A stretch of 64,000 bases of DNA from Lacrimispora xylanolytica (lineage in GTDB: Bacteria > Bacillota > Clostridia > Lachnospirales > Lachnospiraceae), in assembly GCF_026723765.1 (NCBI RefSeq), contig NZ_CP113524.1, positions 4,241,501-4,305,500 of the forward strand. The letters are read 5' to 3'. The notes under the pieces were generated by a model, which was not told the origin of the DNA, ran no database searches, and worked only from the letters and a program-made list of their open reading frames with translations. The position numbers and the translations under genes are program-made. Position 1 is the stretch's first letter. Each line of letters starts with the position of its first letter. Shown here piece after piece: positions 1 to 9,308 of the stretch.

Positions 1-696
1 AAGGCATCCGGATTCCACCGCCCTCTTCGCCAGCTCATAACCGCTTTCCTTACTGATATCTCCCAGATAGAAATATTTGTCTTCGTATAATTCCTTCTGG
101 TTGAAAGCTGCTTTGATGCCCTCTAATCTGCGGTAGCCGATCTTTACCTGACCCTCTTCGTAAAGACCTCCTATGTAACCAACACTTCGGTACTTTTTCT
201 GATCCACAAGATAAGAAAGCATCTCATGGATTCCCTTATTAAAGTCCATGACAATGCTGTCATATTCATAATCCTTAGGATCGGAATTGATGAATACGAT
301 GGCATAGCCTTGCATCCGGAGAAATTCCATCTCTTCTTCGGAAAAAACACCAAATGCAATGATTCCGTCGTACTGTCCGGGCGTTCCCTTATCCATGCGC
401 TCGAACCTTACCTCACTGTTTCCTGACATGGACTTAACGATTATGTCCAGGGAGGAAAGCCTGATGTTTGTCCGGTCCTTGCGGATAATGTGCCAGTCAG
501 CCACACCAATGACAATTTCTCTTTTTTTCTGCGTATGACGCATCCTGGGTGGGACATATTTTAATTCGTGGGCAATCTTAAATATCCTCTTTTTCACTTC
601 CGGGCTCACCACAATGGTTTCATCCTGATTGAGCACCCGGGATACGGTTGCGATGGAAACCTCCGCAAGCTGTGAAATTTCTTTAATTGTAGCCAT
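1..696 (-). CDS. LacI/GalR-family transcriptional regulator, 3' end cut by window edge
   Basis: The reading frame starts at ATG 694-696 and stays open to base 1, so the C-terminus lies outside. The N-terminus (MATIKEISQLAEVSIATVSR) is a typical LacI helix-turn-helix followed by the hinge helix region. The rest resembles the periplasmic-binding-protein-like sugar-sensing domain (YIGGLYEEGQVKIGYRR; DYEYDSIVMDF). The family binds operators as dimers and releases on binding a sugar. The ATG is preceded by GGTGAGGATATAGGTT. It lies downstream of topB in the same direction but is separated by a hairpin terminator, so it probably has its own promoter. The target cannot be told because the genes it controls may lie left of the window. 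Confidence 0.85.
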   Translation of the reverse strand, partial: MATIKEISQLAEVSIATVSRVLNQDETIVVSPEVKKRIFKIAHELKYVPPRMRHTQKKREIVIGVADWHIIRKDRTNIRLSSLDIIVKSMSGNSEVRFERMDKGTPGQYDGIIAFGVFSEEEMEFLRMQGYAIVFINSDPKDYEYDSIVMDFNKGIHEMLSYLVDQKKYRSVGYIGGLYEEGQVKIGYRRLEGIKAAFNQKELYEDKYFYLGDISKESGYELAKRAVESGCL

Positions 697-817
697 AACC
701 TATATCCTCACCTTTCAGATTTCATTATAATTGGACTCTCTGGTACCGTCAATAAGCAAAGTAAAATTTTACTAAAGTTTTACCTTGGCTTTAAATGAGA
801 TTCAAATAAAAAGAGAA

Positions 818-866
818 ATGAGGGCATCGCTCTATCACATCAAGGATGAAATTGCGATACCCTCAC
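818..866 (-). terminator. Terminator downstream of topB
   Basis: On the minus strand a TGAGGGTATCGC arm pairs with GCGATGCCCTCA (one mismatch), followed by a T-rich run (TTTCTCTTTTTATTT). It sits just after the topB stop codon and before the LacI-type gene. Confidence 0.65.
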
Positions 867-876
867 TATTAATTTA

Positions 877-3078
877 CTAATCTTCTTTCCCCAGATCCAG
901 CTTTGCAAATGCCGCAGCAAATGGACTGTTGATGGCTTCCTTTGCTTCCTTGTTCTGCTGATTGATGTATTTCGCCACATCTCTTTTGGATACTCCGGCC
1001 CCTTCCTTGGTCCGGCGTTCCTTAAAGGCAGAAAGCTTTTCCTTATAGCCGCATTGGCAGACAAAGATCTGTCCATCTCCTTTTCCCTTTAGAGAAAGCT
1101 TTTTATGGCAGACCGGACACCTTGCGTTGCTGGTTCTTGAGATCACTTCCCGATGGCCGCATTCCCGGTCCTGGCAAACAAGCATCTCACTGTTTTTGCC
1201 CTTTACTGACAGCATCAGTTTTCCGCAGTCCGGACATTTTTTATTGGTCAGGTTATCATGGGAGAAACAGCCTTCTCCTGCCTTAATCTCATGAATCAGC
1301 TCCTCAGAGTACTGTCTGATATCCTTCATAAAGGCAGCTCGTTTTCTCGTTCCTCTGGCAATCTCAGAAAGCTTCATCTCCCAGTCAGCCGTAAGCTCCG
1401 GCTTCTTTAAATCCTCCGGCACCAGAGTGAGAAGCTGTCTGGCCTTGGAGGTGACGAAGATGTCCTTCCCCTTTTTCTCCAATAGAAAGCTGGAAAATAA
1501 TTTTTCTATGATATCAGCTCTGGTTGCTACGGTTCCCAGCCCCCCGGTCTCTCCAAGGGTCTTTGCCATATCTCTGTCTTTCGACTCCATATAGGAAACT
1601 GGATTTTCCATGGCGGACAAAAGAGTGGCCTCATTAAATGGAGCAGGTGGTTTTGTCTTTCCTTCTATCATGAAAAGGGTAAGTGAGGAGAGGCGCTCTC
1701 CTTTTTTAATGAGAGGCAGATTCTGTTCCTTTAATTCCTGCTCCTCCTCTTCCTCATCCTGGTTCTCATAGACTTCCTTCCAGCCTGAGTTTTTTACAGT
1801 TTTTCCACGAGCCACCAGCTTTTCTCCCCCTAAATCCACAAAGAGTTCTGTCTGTTCATACTCAAAGGGTGGATAAAGGACTGCGATAAATCTTCGGACC
1901 ACAAGATCATAGATCTTTCTCTCGTCAATGGTCATGTGATCCATCTGAACAAACTGCTCTGTTGGGATGATGGCATGATGGTCGGATACTTTTTTATCAT
2001 CTACAAACGATGACTTTGCCTCAATCTTCTGATTGATCAGTCTTCCTGCCAGCTTCCGGTAAGGCCCTATGCTGCAGGCCTCCAGCCTTTCCTTAATGGA
2101 GGGCACAATATCTGAACTCAAATACCTGGAATCCGTTCTCGGATAGGTGAGGACTTTATGATTTTCATACAGCCTCTGCATGATATTTAAGGTCTCCTTG
2201 GCGGAATAGTTAAAGCGGCGATTGGCTTCTCTTTGAAGCTCAGTCAGGTCGTAAAGCTGAGGAGAATACGTCTTCTTTGGCACGCTCTTTACCTCGGTGA
2301 CCACACCTTCACTCTCTTCCTTCATCTTTAAAAGCAACGCTTCTACCCGCTTTTTATCAAAGGAGCGGTAGCTTTTAGAGCCTTCGTCTCTCCAGGTAAA
2401 GGTAAGGGAAGGAGTCTGACATTTAGCCGTGATTCCGTAGTAGGGCTTAGGAACAAACTTTTTAATCTCTTCTTCTCTTTTTGCAATAATCGCTAAGGTA
2501 GGAGTCTGAACCCTTCCGCAGCTAAGCTGTGCATTGTATTTGCAGGTAAGGGCACGGGTGGCATTGATACCAACCAGCCAGTCTGCTTCGGCACGGCACA
2601 TGGCAGCATCGTATAAATCATCGTACTGGTGCCCGTCCTTTAACTTAGCAAAGCCTTCCTGAATGGCCTTATCGGTAACAGAGGAAATCCAAAGCCGCTT
2701 GATAGGTTTTTTATTCCCTGCCTTTTCAAGAATCAACCTTGCCACCAGTTCCCCTTCTCTTCCGGCATCTGTGGCAACAATGATTTCACTCACATCATTT
2801 CTGTGTATCTGAGTTTTGACCACACGGTACTGTTTTCCCGTCTGTTTGATGACTTCCAGCTTAAACCGGTCCGGCATCATGGGAAGATCTTCCATCTTCC
2901 ATTCCTTATATTTGGGATCGTAATCCTCGGGATCTGCCAGGGTGACCAGATGGCCAAGCCCCCAGGTTACAATATATTTATCTCCCTCAACGACCCCGTT
3001 CTGGTTCCTGGTACAATGAAGCACCCGGGCAATGTCCCTTGCTACCGAGGGTTTTTCCGCTATAATCAAAGATTTCAT
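877..3078 (-). CDS. topB: DNA topoisomerase III
   Basis: Type IA topoisomerase of 733 residues that cuts and passes single DNA strands to resolve linked DNA. The N-terminus (MKSLIIAEKPSVARDIARVL) is the Toprim domain, with the acidic DAGREGE motif near residue 105. The catalytic tyrosine is in LTYPRTDSRYL. The C-terminus carries two zinc-ribbon-like segments (CPDCGKLML...CQDRECGH and CPVCHKKL...CQCGY), as is common in Firmicute TopB. The open frame extends to 3159, but ATG 3076-3078 begins at the conserved Toprim strand, follows GGAGG, and avoids overlap with the upstream deacylase. It lies 64 bases after that gene with no clear terminator, so partial read-through from the transporter operon is possible. 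Confidence 0.95.
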   Translation of the reverse strand: MKSLIIAEKPSVARDIARVLHCTRNQNGVVEGDKYIVTWGLGHLVTLADPEDYDPKYKEWKMEDLPMMPDRFKLEVIKQTGKQYRVVKTQIHRNDVSEIIVATDAGREGELVARLILEKAGNKKPIKRLWISSVTDKAIQEGFAKLKDGHQYDDLYDAAMCRAEADWLVGINATRALTCKYNAQLSCGRVQTPTLAIIAKREEEIKKFVPKPYYGITAKCQTPSLTFTWRDEGSKSYRSFDKKRVEALLLKMKEESEGVVTEVKSVPKKTYSPQLYDLTELQREANRRFNYSAKETLNIMQRLYENHKVLTYPRTDSRYLSSDIVPSIKERLEACSIGPYRKLAGRLINQKIEAKSSFVDDKKVSDHHAIIPTEQFVQMDHMTIDERKIYDLVVRRFIAVLYPPFEYEQTELFVDLGGEKLVARGKTVKNSGWKEVYENQDEEEEEQELKEQNLPLIKKGERLSSLTLFMIEGKTKPPAPFNEATLLSAMENPVSYMESKDRDMAKTLGETGGLGTVATRADIIEKLFSSFLLEKKGKDIFVTSKARQLLTLVPEDLKKPELTADWEMKLSEIARGTRKRAAFMKDIRQYSEELIHEIKAGEGCFSHDNLTNKKCPDCGKLMLSVKGKNSEMLVCQDRECGHREVISRTSNARCPVCHKKLSLKGKGDGQIFVCQCGYKEKLSAFKERRTKEGAGVSKRDVAKYINQQNKEAKEAINSPFAAAFAKLDLGKED

Positions 3079-3142
3079 GGTATTCCTCCAAATTTCATTT
3101 CTCCCACAATTATAGCCCATAGCGCCTTTTATTACAAGAAAA

Positions 3143-4084
3143 TCACTTCCCGTATGCAATCAGGGATTCTCCTTGGCTTACTCCCATGCACACGGTTTCA
3201 TAAAGAATGATGCCGTCATACGCTCCACAAACTGCCTGAAGCTCATTTCCCCAGACATCCTTAACTGTTCCAAGTAGCTCTCCTTCTAAAAAAGTATCAC
3301 CCGGACGTTTACATGGATACCAGAAGCCTTGTGCCTCTGAGTTAATATAGGTTGCTGTCAAAACTTCCTTCTGCTCCTGTTTTTCCGTCAAAATCTCATC
3401 CCTTAACACACCTAGATGAACCAGAACCTGCTTTACCTCTTGCCTATAGCTTTCTAGCTCTTCTGGTAAAAAGGCACCCTGGCCTCCTCGTTCCATGAGG
3501 ATGGAGGGGATCCCTTGAATAGCTGCATAGTTATAGGAGCCAGTAATAGCTGTAGACTTAACCCGGATTGCCATACCGGTTGCTTCTGCCATCATCCTGG
3601 ATTTTTCTGATACTTCTTCCGTTGCAACTCCAGCATAATAGACAAAGGACATGACCCGTTCACTGGTATCCCCGGAGTGTAAATCTATGTAATAGTCTGC
3701 CTGATTCTGCAATTCCTTTTCCATAGTGTAGGCAATTTTTTCCGAGAGGGTGCCATCCTTTTTCCCTGGAAACATACGGTTTAGATTTTTCCCATCCTCT
3801 GGCACGAAACGGCGGGTATAGGTATAGGCCGCTGATGGATTTGCCACCAGAAGAAACAAGATCGTTCCACGGATTTGAGAGGGCTTTAGCTCTTTTGACA
3901 AAGTCATGGCTGTCTCTATGCCAATGTATTCGGCTCCGTGGACTCCGGCAGAGATTAATACAACAGGTCCTTCCTCGTCTCCTTTTATGGCGCATACCGG
4001 TAGCTCAAGGTTATGGTTGATTACCGGAATTATGGTTTCCAATTTGCACCCTTTTTTTAATTGCTGGTTATTTATGTAGCACAT
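3143..4084 (-). CDS. Succinylglutamate desuccinylase/aspartoacylase-family zinc deacylase
   Basis: A 313-residue M14-like zinc hydrolase. Visible family features are the metal ligands H49 and E52 in GVHGAEYIG, the DGKNLNRMFPG loop (about 97-107), the third ligand H136 in YIDLHSGD and the catalytic glutamate E198 in SILMERGG. The C-terminal ~90 residues form the beta-rich extension usual in AstE/AspA proteins. These enzymes remove acyl groups from N-acyl amino acids or related amides. ATG 4084 has a strong AGGAGG seven bases upstream and overlaps the preceding ATPase gene by 13 bases; a TTG at 4042 preceded by AAAGGG is an alternative. As last gene of the importer operon it may process the imported compound (inference). 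Confidence 0.85.
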   Translation of the reverse strand: MCYINNQQLKKGCKLETIIPVINHNLELPVCAIKGDEEGPVVLISAGVHGAEYIGIETAMTLSKELKPSQIRGTILFLLVANPSAAYTYTRRFVPEDGKNLNRMFPGKKDGTLSEKIAYTMEKELQNQADYYIDLHSGDTSERVMSFVYYAGVATEEVSEKSRMMAEATGMAIRVKSTAITGSYNYAAIQGIPSILMERGGQGAFLPEELESYRQEVKQVLVHLGVLRDEILTEKQEQKEVLTATYINSEAQGFWYPCKRPGDTFLEGELLGTVKDVWGNELQAVCGAYDGIILYETVCMGVSQGESLIAYGK

Positions 4085-4896
4085 AATAATTCCTCCTGCT
4101 GTAGTATTTCTTCCTCCCCCATAGCCTCTACATCAAATATGGCATTTAAAAGCTTTCTGGCATATGGATGAGACGCTTGACCAATGATTTCCACACTTCT
4201 CATCTCTGCCACCTGCCCCTGATACAGAAATAGTACATGAGTGCATAAGTAGGTGACTGAGGTTAAGTCATGAGTGATAAAAATATAAGTTAGTTCCTTA
4301 TCTTTTTGTATCTGTTTTAATAAGTCCATGATCTGAACCTGAGTATGGGCATCCAAAGAACTGATGGCTTCATCAAAAAGAATGACCTCCGGGTTTACAG
4401 CCAATGCCCGTGCAATGCACACACGCTGAAGCTGCCCTCCGCTCAGCTCGTGAGGCAGCCGCTCCTTATAGCTGGTGCACAGTCCTACAAACTCCAGAAG
4501 CTCATCTATTTCCTTTTCCTTATTAAGTGAAATGCCCTCCCGCCGTTCCCTGGCCCGTAAGCCCTCACCAATCAGGCCCCTGACCGTAAATCTTGGGTTT
4601 GCAGATGTGGTGTAATCCTGGAATACCACGCTTATTACTGCCTTTTTTTCTCCTTTTTTCCGTTTTCCCATTGGCTCCCCATGGAAAAGAAGATGGCCCT
4701 TATCCGGCTTTAACAGACCGCAAATCACTCTTCCCAGAGTGCTTTTCCCGCTTCCGCTTTCTCCAAGGATTCCAAGACACTCTCCTTTTTTTACCTCAAA
4801 AGAGACATCTGTAAGAACCTGCTGGCGATCCACGCCCCACAGCCGTGTCTGGTTTTCCTTTTTAAAGCTGACGTAAATATGTTCTGCCTTAATCAT
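4072..4896 (-). CDS. Nickel/oligopeptide ABC importer ATPase, NikE/OppF type
   Basis: A 274-residue ABC ATPase. Walker A GESGSGKST, signature HELSGGQLQRV, Walker B VILFDEAIS and the H-loop ITHD are intact. The insert (LWGVDRQQVLTDVSFEVKKGE) and the VFQDYTTSANPRFTV segment are typical of the F/E-type ATPases of dipeptide, oligopeptide and nickel importers. It overlaps the stop of the NikD-like gene by four bases (ATGA), so translation is coupled, and is followed by an overlapping deacylase gene. It should form a heterodimer with the NikD-like ATPase on the two permeases. The long oligopeptide-binding C-terminal extension of OppF is short here, which fits the Nik/Ddp branch better. Confidence 0.9.
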   Translation of the reverse strand: MIKAEHIYVSFKKENQTRLWGVDRQQVLTDVSFEVKKGECLGILGESGSGKSTLGRVICGLLKPDKGHLLFHGEPMGKRKKGEKKAVISVVFQDYTTSANPRFTVRGLIGEGLRARERREGISLNKEKEIDELLEFVGLCTSYKERLPHELSGGQLQRVCIARALAVNPEVILFDEAISSLDAHTQVQIMDLLKQIQKDKELTYIFITHDLTSVTYLCTHVLFLYQGQVAEMRSVEIIGQASHPYARKLLNAIFDVEAMGEEEILQQEELLCAT

Positions 4897-5723
4897 AAAC
4901 CAATTCCTCCCTTTTTGCGAACCGCCTGATGATATTTCTCCATAACTGCCCTTTTCTTTTCCACAAGCAGCCTGGTATAAGGATCCTGGGGATTTTCGTA
5001 GATTCTGGAGAAGGTCCCTTTATCCGCTACACTACCCTGGTTCAATACAAGTACCTGATCCGATATGGCAGATATGACCCCAAGATCATGGCTGATAAAG
5101 ATCATAGAAATTTTAGACTGCTTTTTAATTCGCACAAATTCCTTCATAATCTCATATTGGGTGATGGCATCAATGGCAGTTGTCGGTTCATCGGCAATAA
5201 TCAGGTCCGGCTCCATGGACATGGCAAGTCCTATCATGATTCTCTGTAACATGCCGCCGCTTAGCTGATGAGGATATTTCTTTAAGACTTCTCTTGGGTT
5301 TGAGATTCTCATGGATGTCAAAACCTCCACCGATTGATCCAAAATCTCAGCCTTTGTAAGACTTTTATGTTCTCTGTATGTCTCTGCCAGCTGTTCGTCA
5401 ATCCGGTAAAGAGGATCAAAGCAGGTCATGGGATTTTGTAAAATCATCCCGATTCTTTTTCCTCTAATTTTCCGAAGCTGCTCCCTGGATTTCCCGATTA
5501 AATTTTCTCCCTGAAATATGGCTTCTCCTTCTACGGTAAAGCCCTGACCCAAAAGGCCCATTATGCCCTTTAAGCTCATACTTTTCCCGCTTCCGCTCTC
5601 TCCAAGGATACCAAGGCACTGACCTGGCATCACTTCAAAATCAATGCCGTGTACAATGGAGGTAGAATATTTTTTACTCCTGTGCTCTATAGTTAAATTG
5701 CTTACCTTTAAAACTGGTTCCAT
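4893..5723 (-). CDS. Nickel/oligopeptide ABC importer ATPase, NikD/OppD type
   Basis: A 276-residue ABC ATPase with Walker A GESGSGKSM, Q-loop MILQNPMTCFDP, signature HQLSGGMLQRI, Walker B LIIADEPTTAID and H-loop ISHD. The MTCFDPLYRIDEQ stretch is characteristic of NikD/DppD/OppD partners. Its start abuts the stop of the NikC-like permease, sharing one base. It pairs with the neighbouring NikE-like ATPase. Substrate is not set by this subunit. Confidence 0.9.
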   Translation of the reverse strand: MEPVLKVSNLTIEHRSKKYSTSIVHGIDFEVMPGQCLGILGESGSGKSMSLKGIMGLLGQGFTVEGEAIFQGENLIGKSREQLRKIRGKRIGMILQNPMTCFDPLYRIDEQLAETYREHKSLTKAEILDQSVEVLTSMRISNPREVLKKYPHQLSGGMLQRIMIGLAMSMEPDLIIADEPTTAIDAITQYEIMKEFVRIKKQSKISMIFISHDLGVISAISDQVLVLNQGSVADKGTFSRIYENPQDPYTRLLVEKKRAVMEKYHQAVRKKGGIGL

Positions 5724-6547
5724 CAGATTCTAACCTCCTTTGGATCTAGGGCATCTCTTAAGGCATCCCCTAGAAGATTAAAGGCAGCCACCAGGATAAC
5801 TATGGCAAGTCCTGGTGCAATCATTTGGACCGGATTGGTTGTCATGACATTCTTCGCCTCATTCAGCATTGCTCCCCATTCCGGCATGGGTGCCTGTACT
5901 CCCAGTCCTAAAAAGGACAGAGTTGATATGTTAAGAATAGCCCAGCCAATATCAAGAGTGGCAAGAACTGCCATCTCAGATGCCACACTGGGAAGAAGAT
6001 GATTTAACATGATAAACCGCTCTCCGCTTCCCACACATCTGGAAAAAAGAACAAAGTTCTTATCCCTGTATTTCATAACGTTAGTACGAATCATACGGGC
6101 ATACCAGGCCCATTTGATGAGTACATTTGCAAGAATTACATTTCTAACGTCAACTCCAAGAAGTGCCACTACGGCAAAAACCATGATCTGGCTGGGAAAC
6201 GACATCATTACATCTACAGCTCTCATTATGATCTCATCCACAAATCCACGGAAATATCCGGCCAGAAGTCCCATGATACAGCCGATTCCTATCGTTCCTG
6301 CCATGGTTACCAGAGACAGAAAGAGTGTAGGGCGGATTCCATAAATCATTCTGGAAAAAATACATCGGCCGAGCTGGTCTGTCCCCAGGGGATAGGTGAG
6401 GCTGAAGCCGGAAAACTTTTGAAGGATATTATTTTCATAAGGATCGTTGGGAGCAAACACAGGGGCAAAGATACCAAGGACAGCCACCAGAAAAATAAGG
6501 GCCATCATGATTACCGCAATTTTATTCTTAAACAGACGTTTCCACAT
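5723..6547 (-). CDS. ABC importer permease, NikC/OppC type
   Basis: A 274-residue inner-membrane permease of the binding-protein-dependent family, with about five to six hydrophobic segments starting at KIAVIMMALIFLVAVLGIF. The OppC-type N-terminal segment (FAPNDPYENNILQKFSGFS...YPLGTDQLGRCIFSRMIYG) is clear. The cytoplasmic coupling loop is seen around NHLLPSVASEMAVLATLDIGWAIL. The frame is open to 6634, but ATG 6545-6547 follows GGGAGG at nine bases and lies two bases from the upstream stop. It forms the channel with the NikB-like permease. Confidence 0.9.
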   Translation of the reverse strand: MWKRLFKNKIAVIMMALIFLVAVLGIFAPVFAPNDPYENNILQKFSGFSLTYPLGTDQLGRCIFSRMIYGIRPTLFLSLVTMAGTIGIGCIMGLLAGYFRGFVDEIIMRAVDVMMSFPSQIMVFAVVALLGVDVRNVILANVLIKWAWYARMIRTNVMKYRDKNFVLFSRCVGSGERFIMLNHLLPSVASEMAVLATLDIGWAILNISTLSFLGLGVQAPMPEWGAMLNEAKNVMTTNPVQMIAPGLAIVILVAAFNLLGDALRDALDPKEVRI

Positions 6548-6548
6548 C

Positions 6549-7490
6549 TTAAGATACCTCCCTTCGAAGTCTTGGGTCCGCAATGGACTGTATGATATCA
6601 AACAACAGATTAAATACCACAAATAAGGTTCCAATTAAGAGCACATAGGTTTGAATAACCGGATAATCCCGGTTGAAAATAGATGTAATGCAGAGCTTTC
6701 CAAGTCCTGGCCACGCAAAGACATTTTCCACTACAATGGTACCAGCCATAAGCTGGGGAACGCTCATGCCAATGGCTACGATACAGGTGTGAAGAGAATT
6801 CTTCAAAATATGCCTTATGAGGATGTTCCGCTGCCTAAGTCCTCTGGCATTTGCGTACAGAACGTAATCCTCTTTCATGTTCTCCAGCATATTGTTTCGG
6901 ATGAGGCGGATATAGGTTGAGATATAGGTGAGAGACACGGTAAAAGACGGCAGAATAAGGTGCTTTATGGTGCCGCTTCCACTGGTGGGCAGCAGATCCC
7001 ATTTAATACTGACCAACCAGATGAGCAAAAGGCCGATCCAGTAAGCAGGCATGGCAGTGGTCATAAAGACGATTCCCCTTACCACCCGGTCAAAAAGGCT
7101 GTCCTTGTAAACAGCACACAAAAATCCGATGGGAAGGCTTAATACGATTACAAAGACAAGAGACGCCATGGAAAGTACAAAAGTGGCCGGGAGACAACGG
7201 ACGATCTCTCCCAGCACAGTTCGGGAGGGATTCGTATAACTTACTCCAAAATCAAGCCTCAAACAGTCCAGCAGCCAGTTAACATATCGTACCAGATAGG
7301 GGTCATTCAGTCCCATTTCCTCTCTCACCTGTTCTATGGCCTCTGGTGTGATTACAGGTGTCTGGCGGACTCTTAGGGCCACCTCCGCGGGATCAGACGG
7401 AATTAAGTTTATAAATACGAAGCACAAAAAAGAAATAAGGAGCAAGAGCGGAATGGCAGACAGTGTTCGCTTTATGATATATGATTTCAT
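6549..7490 (-). CDS. ABC importer permease, NikB/OppB type
   Basis: A 313-residue permease. The N-terminal MKSYIIKRTLSAIPLLLLIS with the following INLIPSDPAEVALR is the signature start of OppB/NikB/DppB proteins, and FGVSYTNPSRTVLGEIVRCLPAT is the usual second-helix entry. It has about six membrane segments and ends with the conserved DPRLRRE tail. It is second in the operon, about 100 bases after the binding-protein gene. Together with the NikC-like protein it would form the translocation pore. Confidence 0.9.
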   Translation of the reverse strand: MKSYIIKRTLSAIPLLLLISFLCFVFINLIPSDPAEVALRVRQTPVITPEAIEQVREEMGLNDPYLVRYVNWLLDCLRLDFGVSYTNPSRTVLGEIVRCLPATFVLSMASLVFVIVLSLPIGFLCAVYKDSLFDRVVRGIVFMTTAMPAYWIGLLLIWLVSIKWDLLPTSGSGTIKHLILPSFTVSLTYISTYIRLIRNNMLENMKEDYVLYANARGLRQRNILIRHILKNSLHTCIVAIGMSVPQLMAGTIVVENVFAWPGLGKLCITSIFNRDYPVIQTYVLLIGTLFVVFNLLFDIIQSIADPRLRREVS

Positions 7491-7590
7491 GTATTACCTC
7501 CAATGTATCGAAAGAAGGGAGAACCAGCCTCTGGTTCCCCCTGTGATGTTTTTCCTTGGGTTCCGGTAAACATCCTGTTTCTTTTCGTTC

Positions 7591-9225
7591 TTATTCAAAA
7601 TACATCTGTCCAAAGGGAACCTCATACTGGGTCTGGGTAAATCCTACCCCCTTTAATGAGGAAGAATAAATGGCTTTGTTGCACTCATAGGTCAGGGGAA
7701 TGTAAACGGCATCCTCGTGAAGCCTTGTCAATACGAAACGGTAGAGCTCCTGACGCTTTGCTTCATCGGTGGAAACCAGAATCTCTGAGATGGCCTCGTC
7801 AATTTCCTTCTTATCCTCAAGACCCTGCTGCGCCGCAAAGTCACCGTATACTGGCTGTCTCATGGCAGATAGAGAGGACTGCGGATCGTATGGAGTTCCC
7901 CAGCAGATATTAAATACCATGTCAAAATGACCTGCCTTCATGTTGTCCCGGTAGGACTGCTCCTCTTCTCCCTTAATTTCAAGACCCATACCAAGCTTTC
8001 CAAACTCAGACTGCAAGTATTCAGCAATAGTCTTCTCCGTTACACTGTCACTGTTGTATAAAAGGGACAGCTTTAATGCTTTACCGTCTTTTTCCCGGAT
8101 GTTATTGCCACTCATGACCCAGCCTGCCTCATCAAGCATCTGACCTGCCTTCTCTGCATCGTACTCATAAGGCGTCAGTCCGATCTTGCAGTAAGGAGTG
8201 GATTCTGCAAACAGGGTATCTGCAGGTTTTTCAAGTCCGTAAAAGACTCCGTTAGAAATAGCCTTGCGGTTGGTGGCATGCTGAATCGCCTGACGTACTG
8301 CCTTTTCCTTTAAAATATCATTGGTAGTATTTAAAACAATCTGTCTTGTGGAGGTGGGCTCGGATAAGGAAACTTTGAAATCACCGCTTTCCTTATATTT
8401 ATTTACTGCATCGGCGTCAATCATGTTTTTGCCGAAGATCAAGTCAATTTCTCCTTTTTCCAGAGCAAGAATTCTTGTCTGGTTATCAGGAATTACCTTT
8501 ACCGTAATTTTTTTCACCTTTGGCTTTTCTCCCCAGTAGGATTCATTGGCTTCAAAGATGGCATATTCATCGGTTACAGATTCTTTCAGTATGTAAGCAC
8601 CAGTTCCCACATATGCGCTTACACCATCTTTGGTACTTCCGCCCTTCATGGCCTTTGGAGATATCATAGCGAAGGGTCTGGTCACTCCAAGCTCTGTCAG
8701 CATTGGATAATACGGCTTAGACAGTTCAATGACAAAGGTTTCTTCATCTGGTGCGGAAACTCCCACTAAAAGATTCATCATCTCCAGCCAGGTGTGACGG
8801 TCCTTATTTTCAATAATGGCATCAAAGTTGTCTTTTATGGCATTGGCATCGCAAACCTCTCCGTCTGAGAAGGTCACTCCCTTTCGGATCTTAAAGGTAT
8901 ATGTCTTTCCATCGTCACTGATTGTCCAGCTTTCTGCAAGACATGGCGCGTAGCCGTCCTCTGTAATGGTAACCAGAGTTTCGTAAAGCATTTCCTGGGC
9001 ATACATCTCCCCGGCATACAGATGAGGATTTAAATCTCTGATGTCTCTGTAGTTAACAAACACCAGCTCCTCCCTCGCCTTATCAGACTGGCCAGCCTCC
9101 TGGCTCTCCTCTGCTTTGGCGGAAGCTGCTGCTTCCTTTCCGCCGGCAGGTGCTTTGCTGCATCCAGCTAATACTGCTGCAGAGATAACGCCTGCAAGAC
9201 AGGTATATAATAACTTCTTTTTCAT
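7591..9225 (-). CDS. Nickel/peptide ABC importer substrate-binding lipoprotein, NikA-like
   Basis: A 544-residue SBP_bac_5 protein. The signal peptide ends in a lipobox (VLAGC, Cys 22), so the mature protein is anchored outside the membrane. From memory of E. coli NikA the match runs along the protein: LNPHLY, YETLV, AESWTISDDGKTYTF, ESYWGEKPKVKKITVKVIPDNQTR, ADTLFAES, WGTPYDP and LTRLHEDAVYIPLTY. This points to the NikA branch rather than general OppA. One caution: where I recall PYDPH in E. coli NikA, this protein has PYDPQ, so the ligand could be another metal chelate or small peptide. It heads an operon with both permeases, both ATPases and a deacylase. Confidence 0.85.
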   Translation of the reverse strand: MKKKLLYTCLAGVISAAVLAGCSKAPAGGKEAAASAKAEESQEAGQSDKAREELVFVNYRDIRDLNPHLYAGEMYAQEMLYETLVTITEDGYAPCLAESWTISDDGKTYTFKIRKGVTFSDGEVCDANAIKDNFDAIIENKDRHTWLEMMNLLVGVSAPDEETFVIELSKPYYPMLTELGVTRPFAMISPKAMKGGSTKDGVSAYVGTGAYILKESVTDEYAIFEANESYWGEKPKVKKITVKVIPDNQTRILALEKGEIDLIFGKNMIDADAVNKYKESGDFKVSLSEPTSTRQIVLNTTNDILKEKAVRQAIQHATNRKAISNGVFYGLEKPADTLFAESTPYCKIGLTPYEYDAEKAGQMLDEAGWVMSGNNIREKDGKALKLSLLYNSDSVTEKTIAEYLQSEFGKLGMGLEIKGEEEQSYRDNMKAGHFDMVFNICWGTPYDPQSSLSAMRQPVYGDFAAQQGLEDKKEIDEAISEILVSTDEAKRQELYRFVLTRLHEDAVYIPLTYECNKAIYSSSLKGVGFTQTQYEVPFGQMYFE

Positions 9226-9231
9226 TTATCG

Positions 9232-9290
9232 TACCTCCTGATTTTATCACGCTATCTACTATAGCACGGTTAGTCTTAACTTACCAATAA
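9232..9290 (-). promoter_or_regulatory. Probable promoter of the nikA-like operon
   Basis: Reading leftward, TTGGTA and TATAGT are separated by 18 bases in the 83-base gap between the LysR gene and the binding-protein gene, followed by AGGAGG just before ATG 9225. The gap also holds A/T-rich dyads of the kind LysR proteins bind, but no one site stands out. Confidence 0.5.
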
Positions 9291-9308
9291 CAAATCAGGG
9301 AGGGTTGG

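Noticed and set aside
2803-3210. 135-codon plus-strand frame over the topB start
   Set aside because: It is antisense to the conserved Toprim domain and lacks a ribosome site; a shadow of topB.
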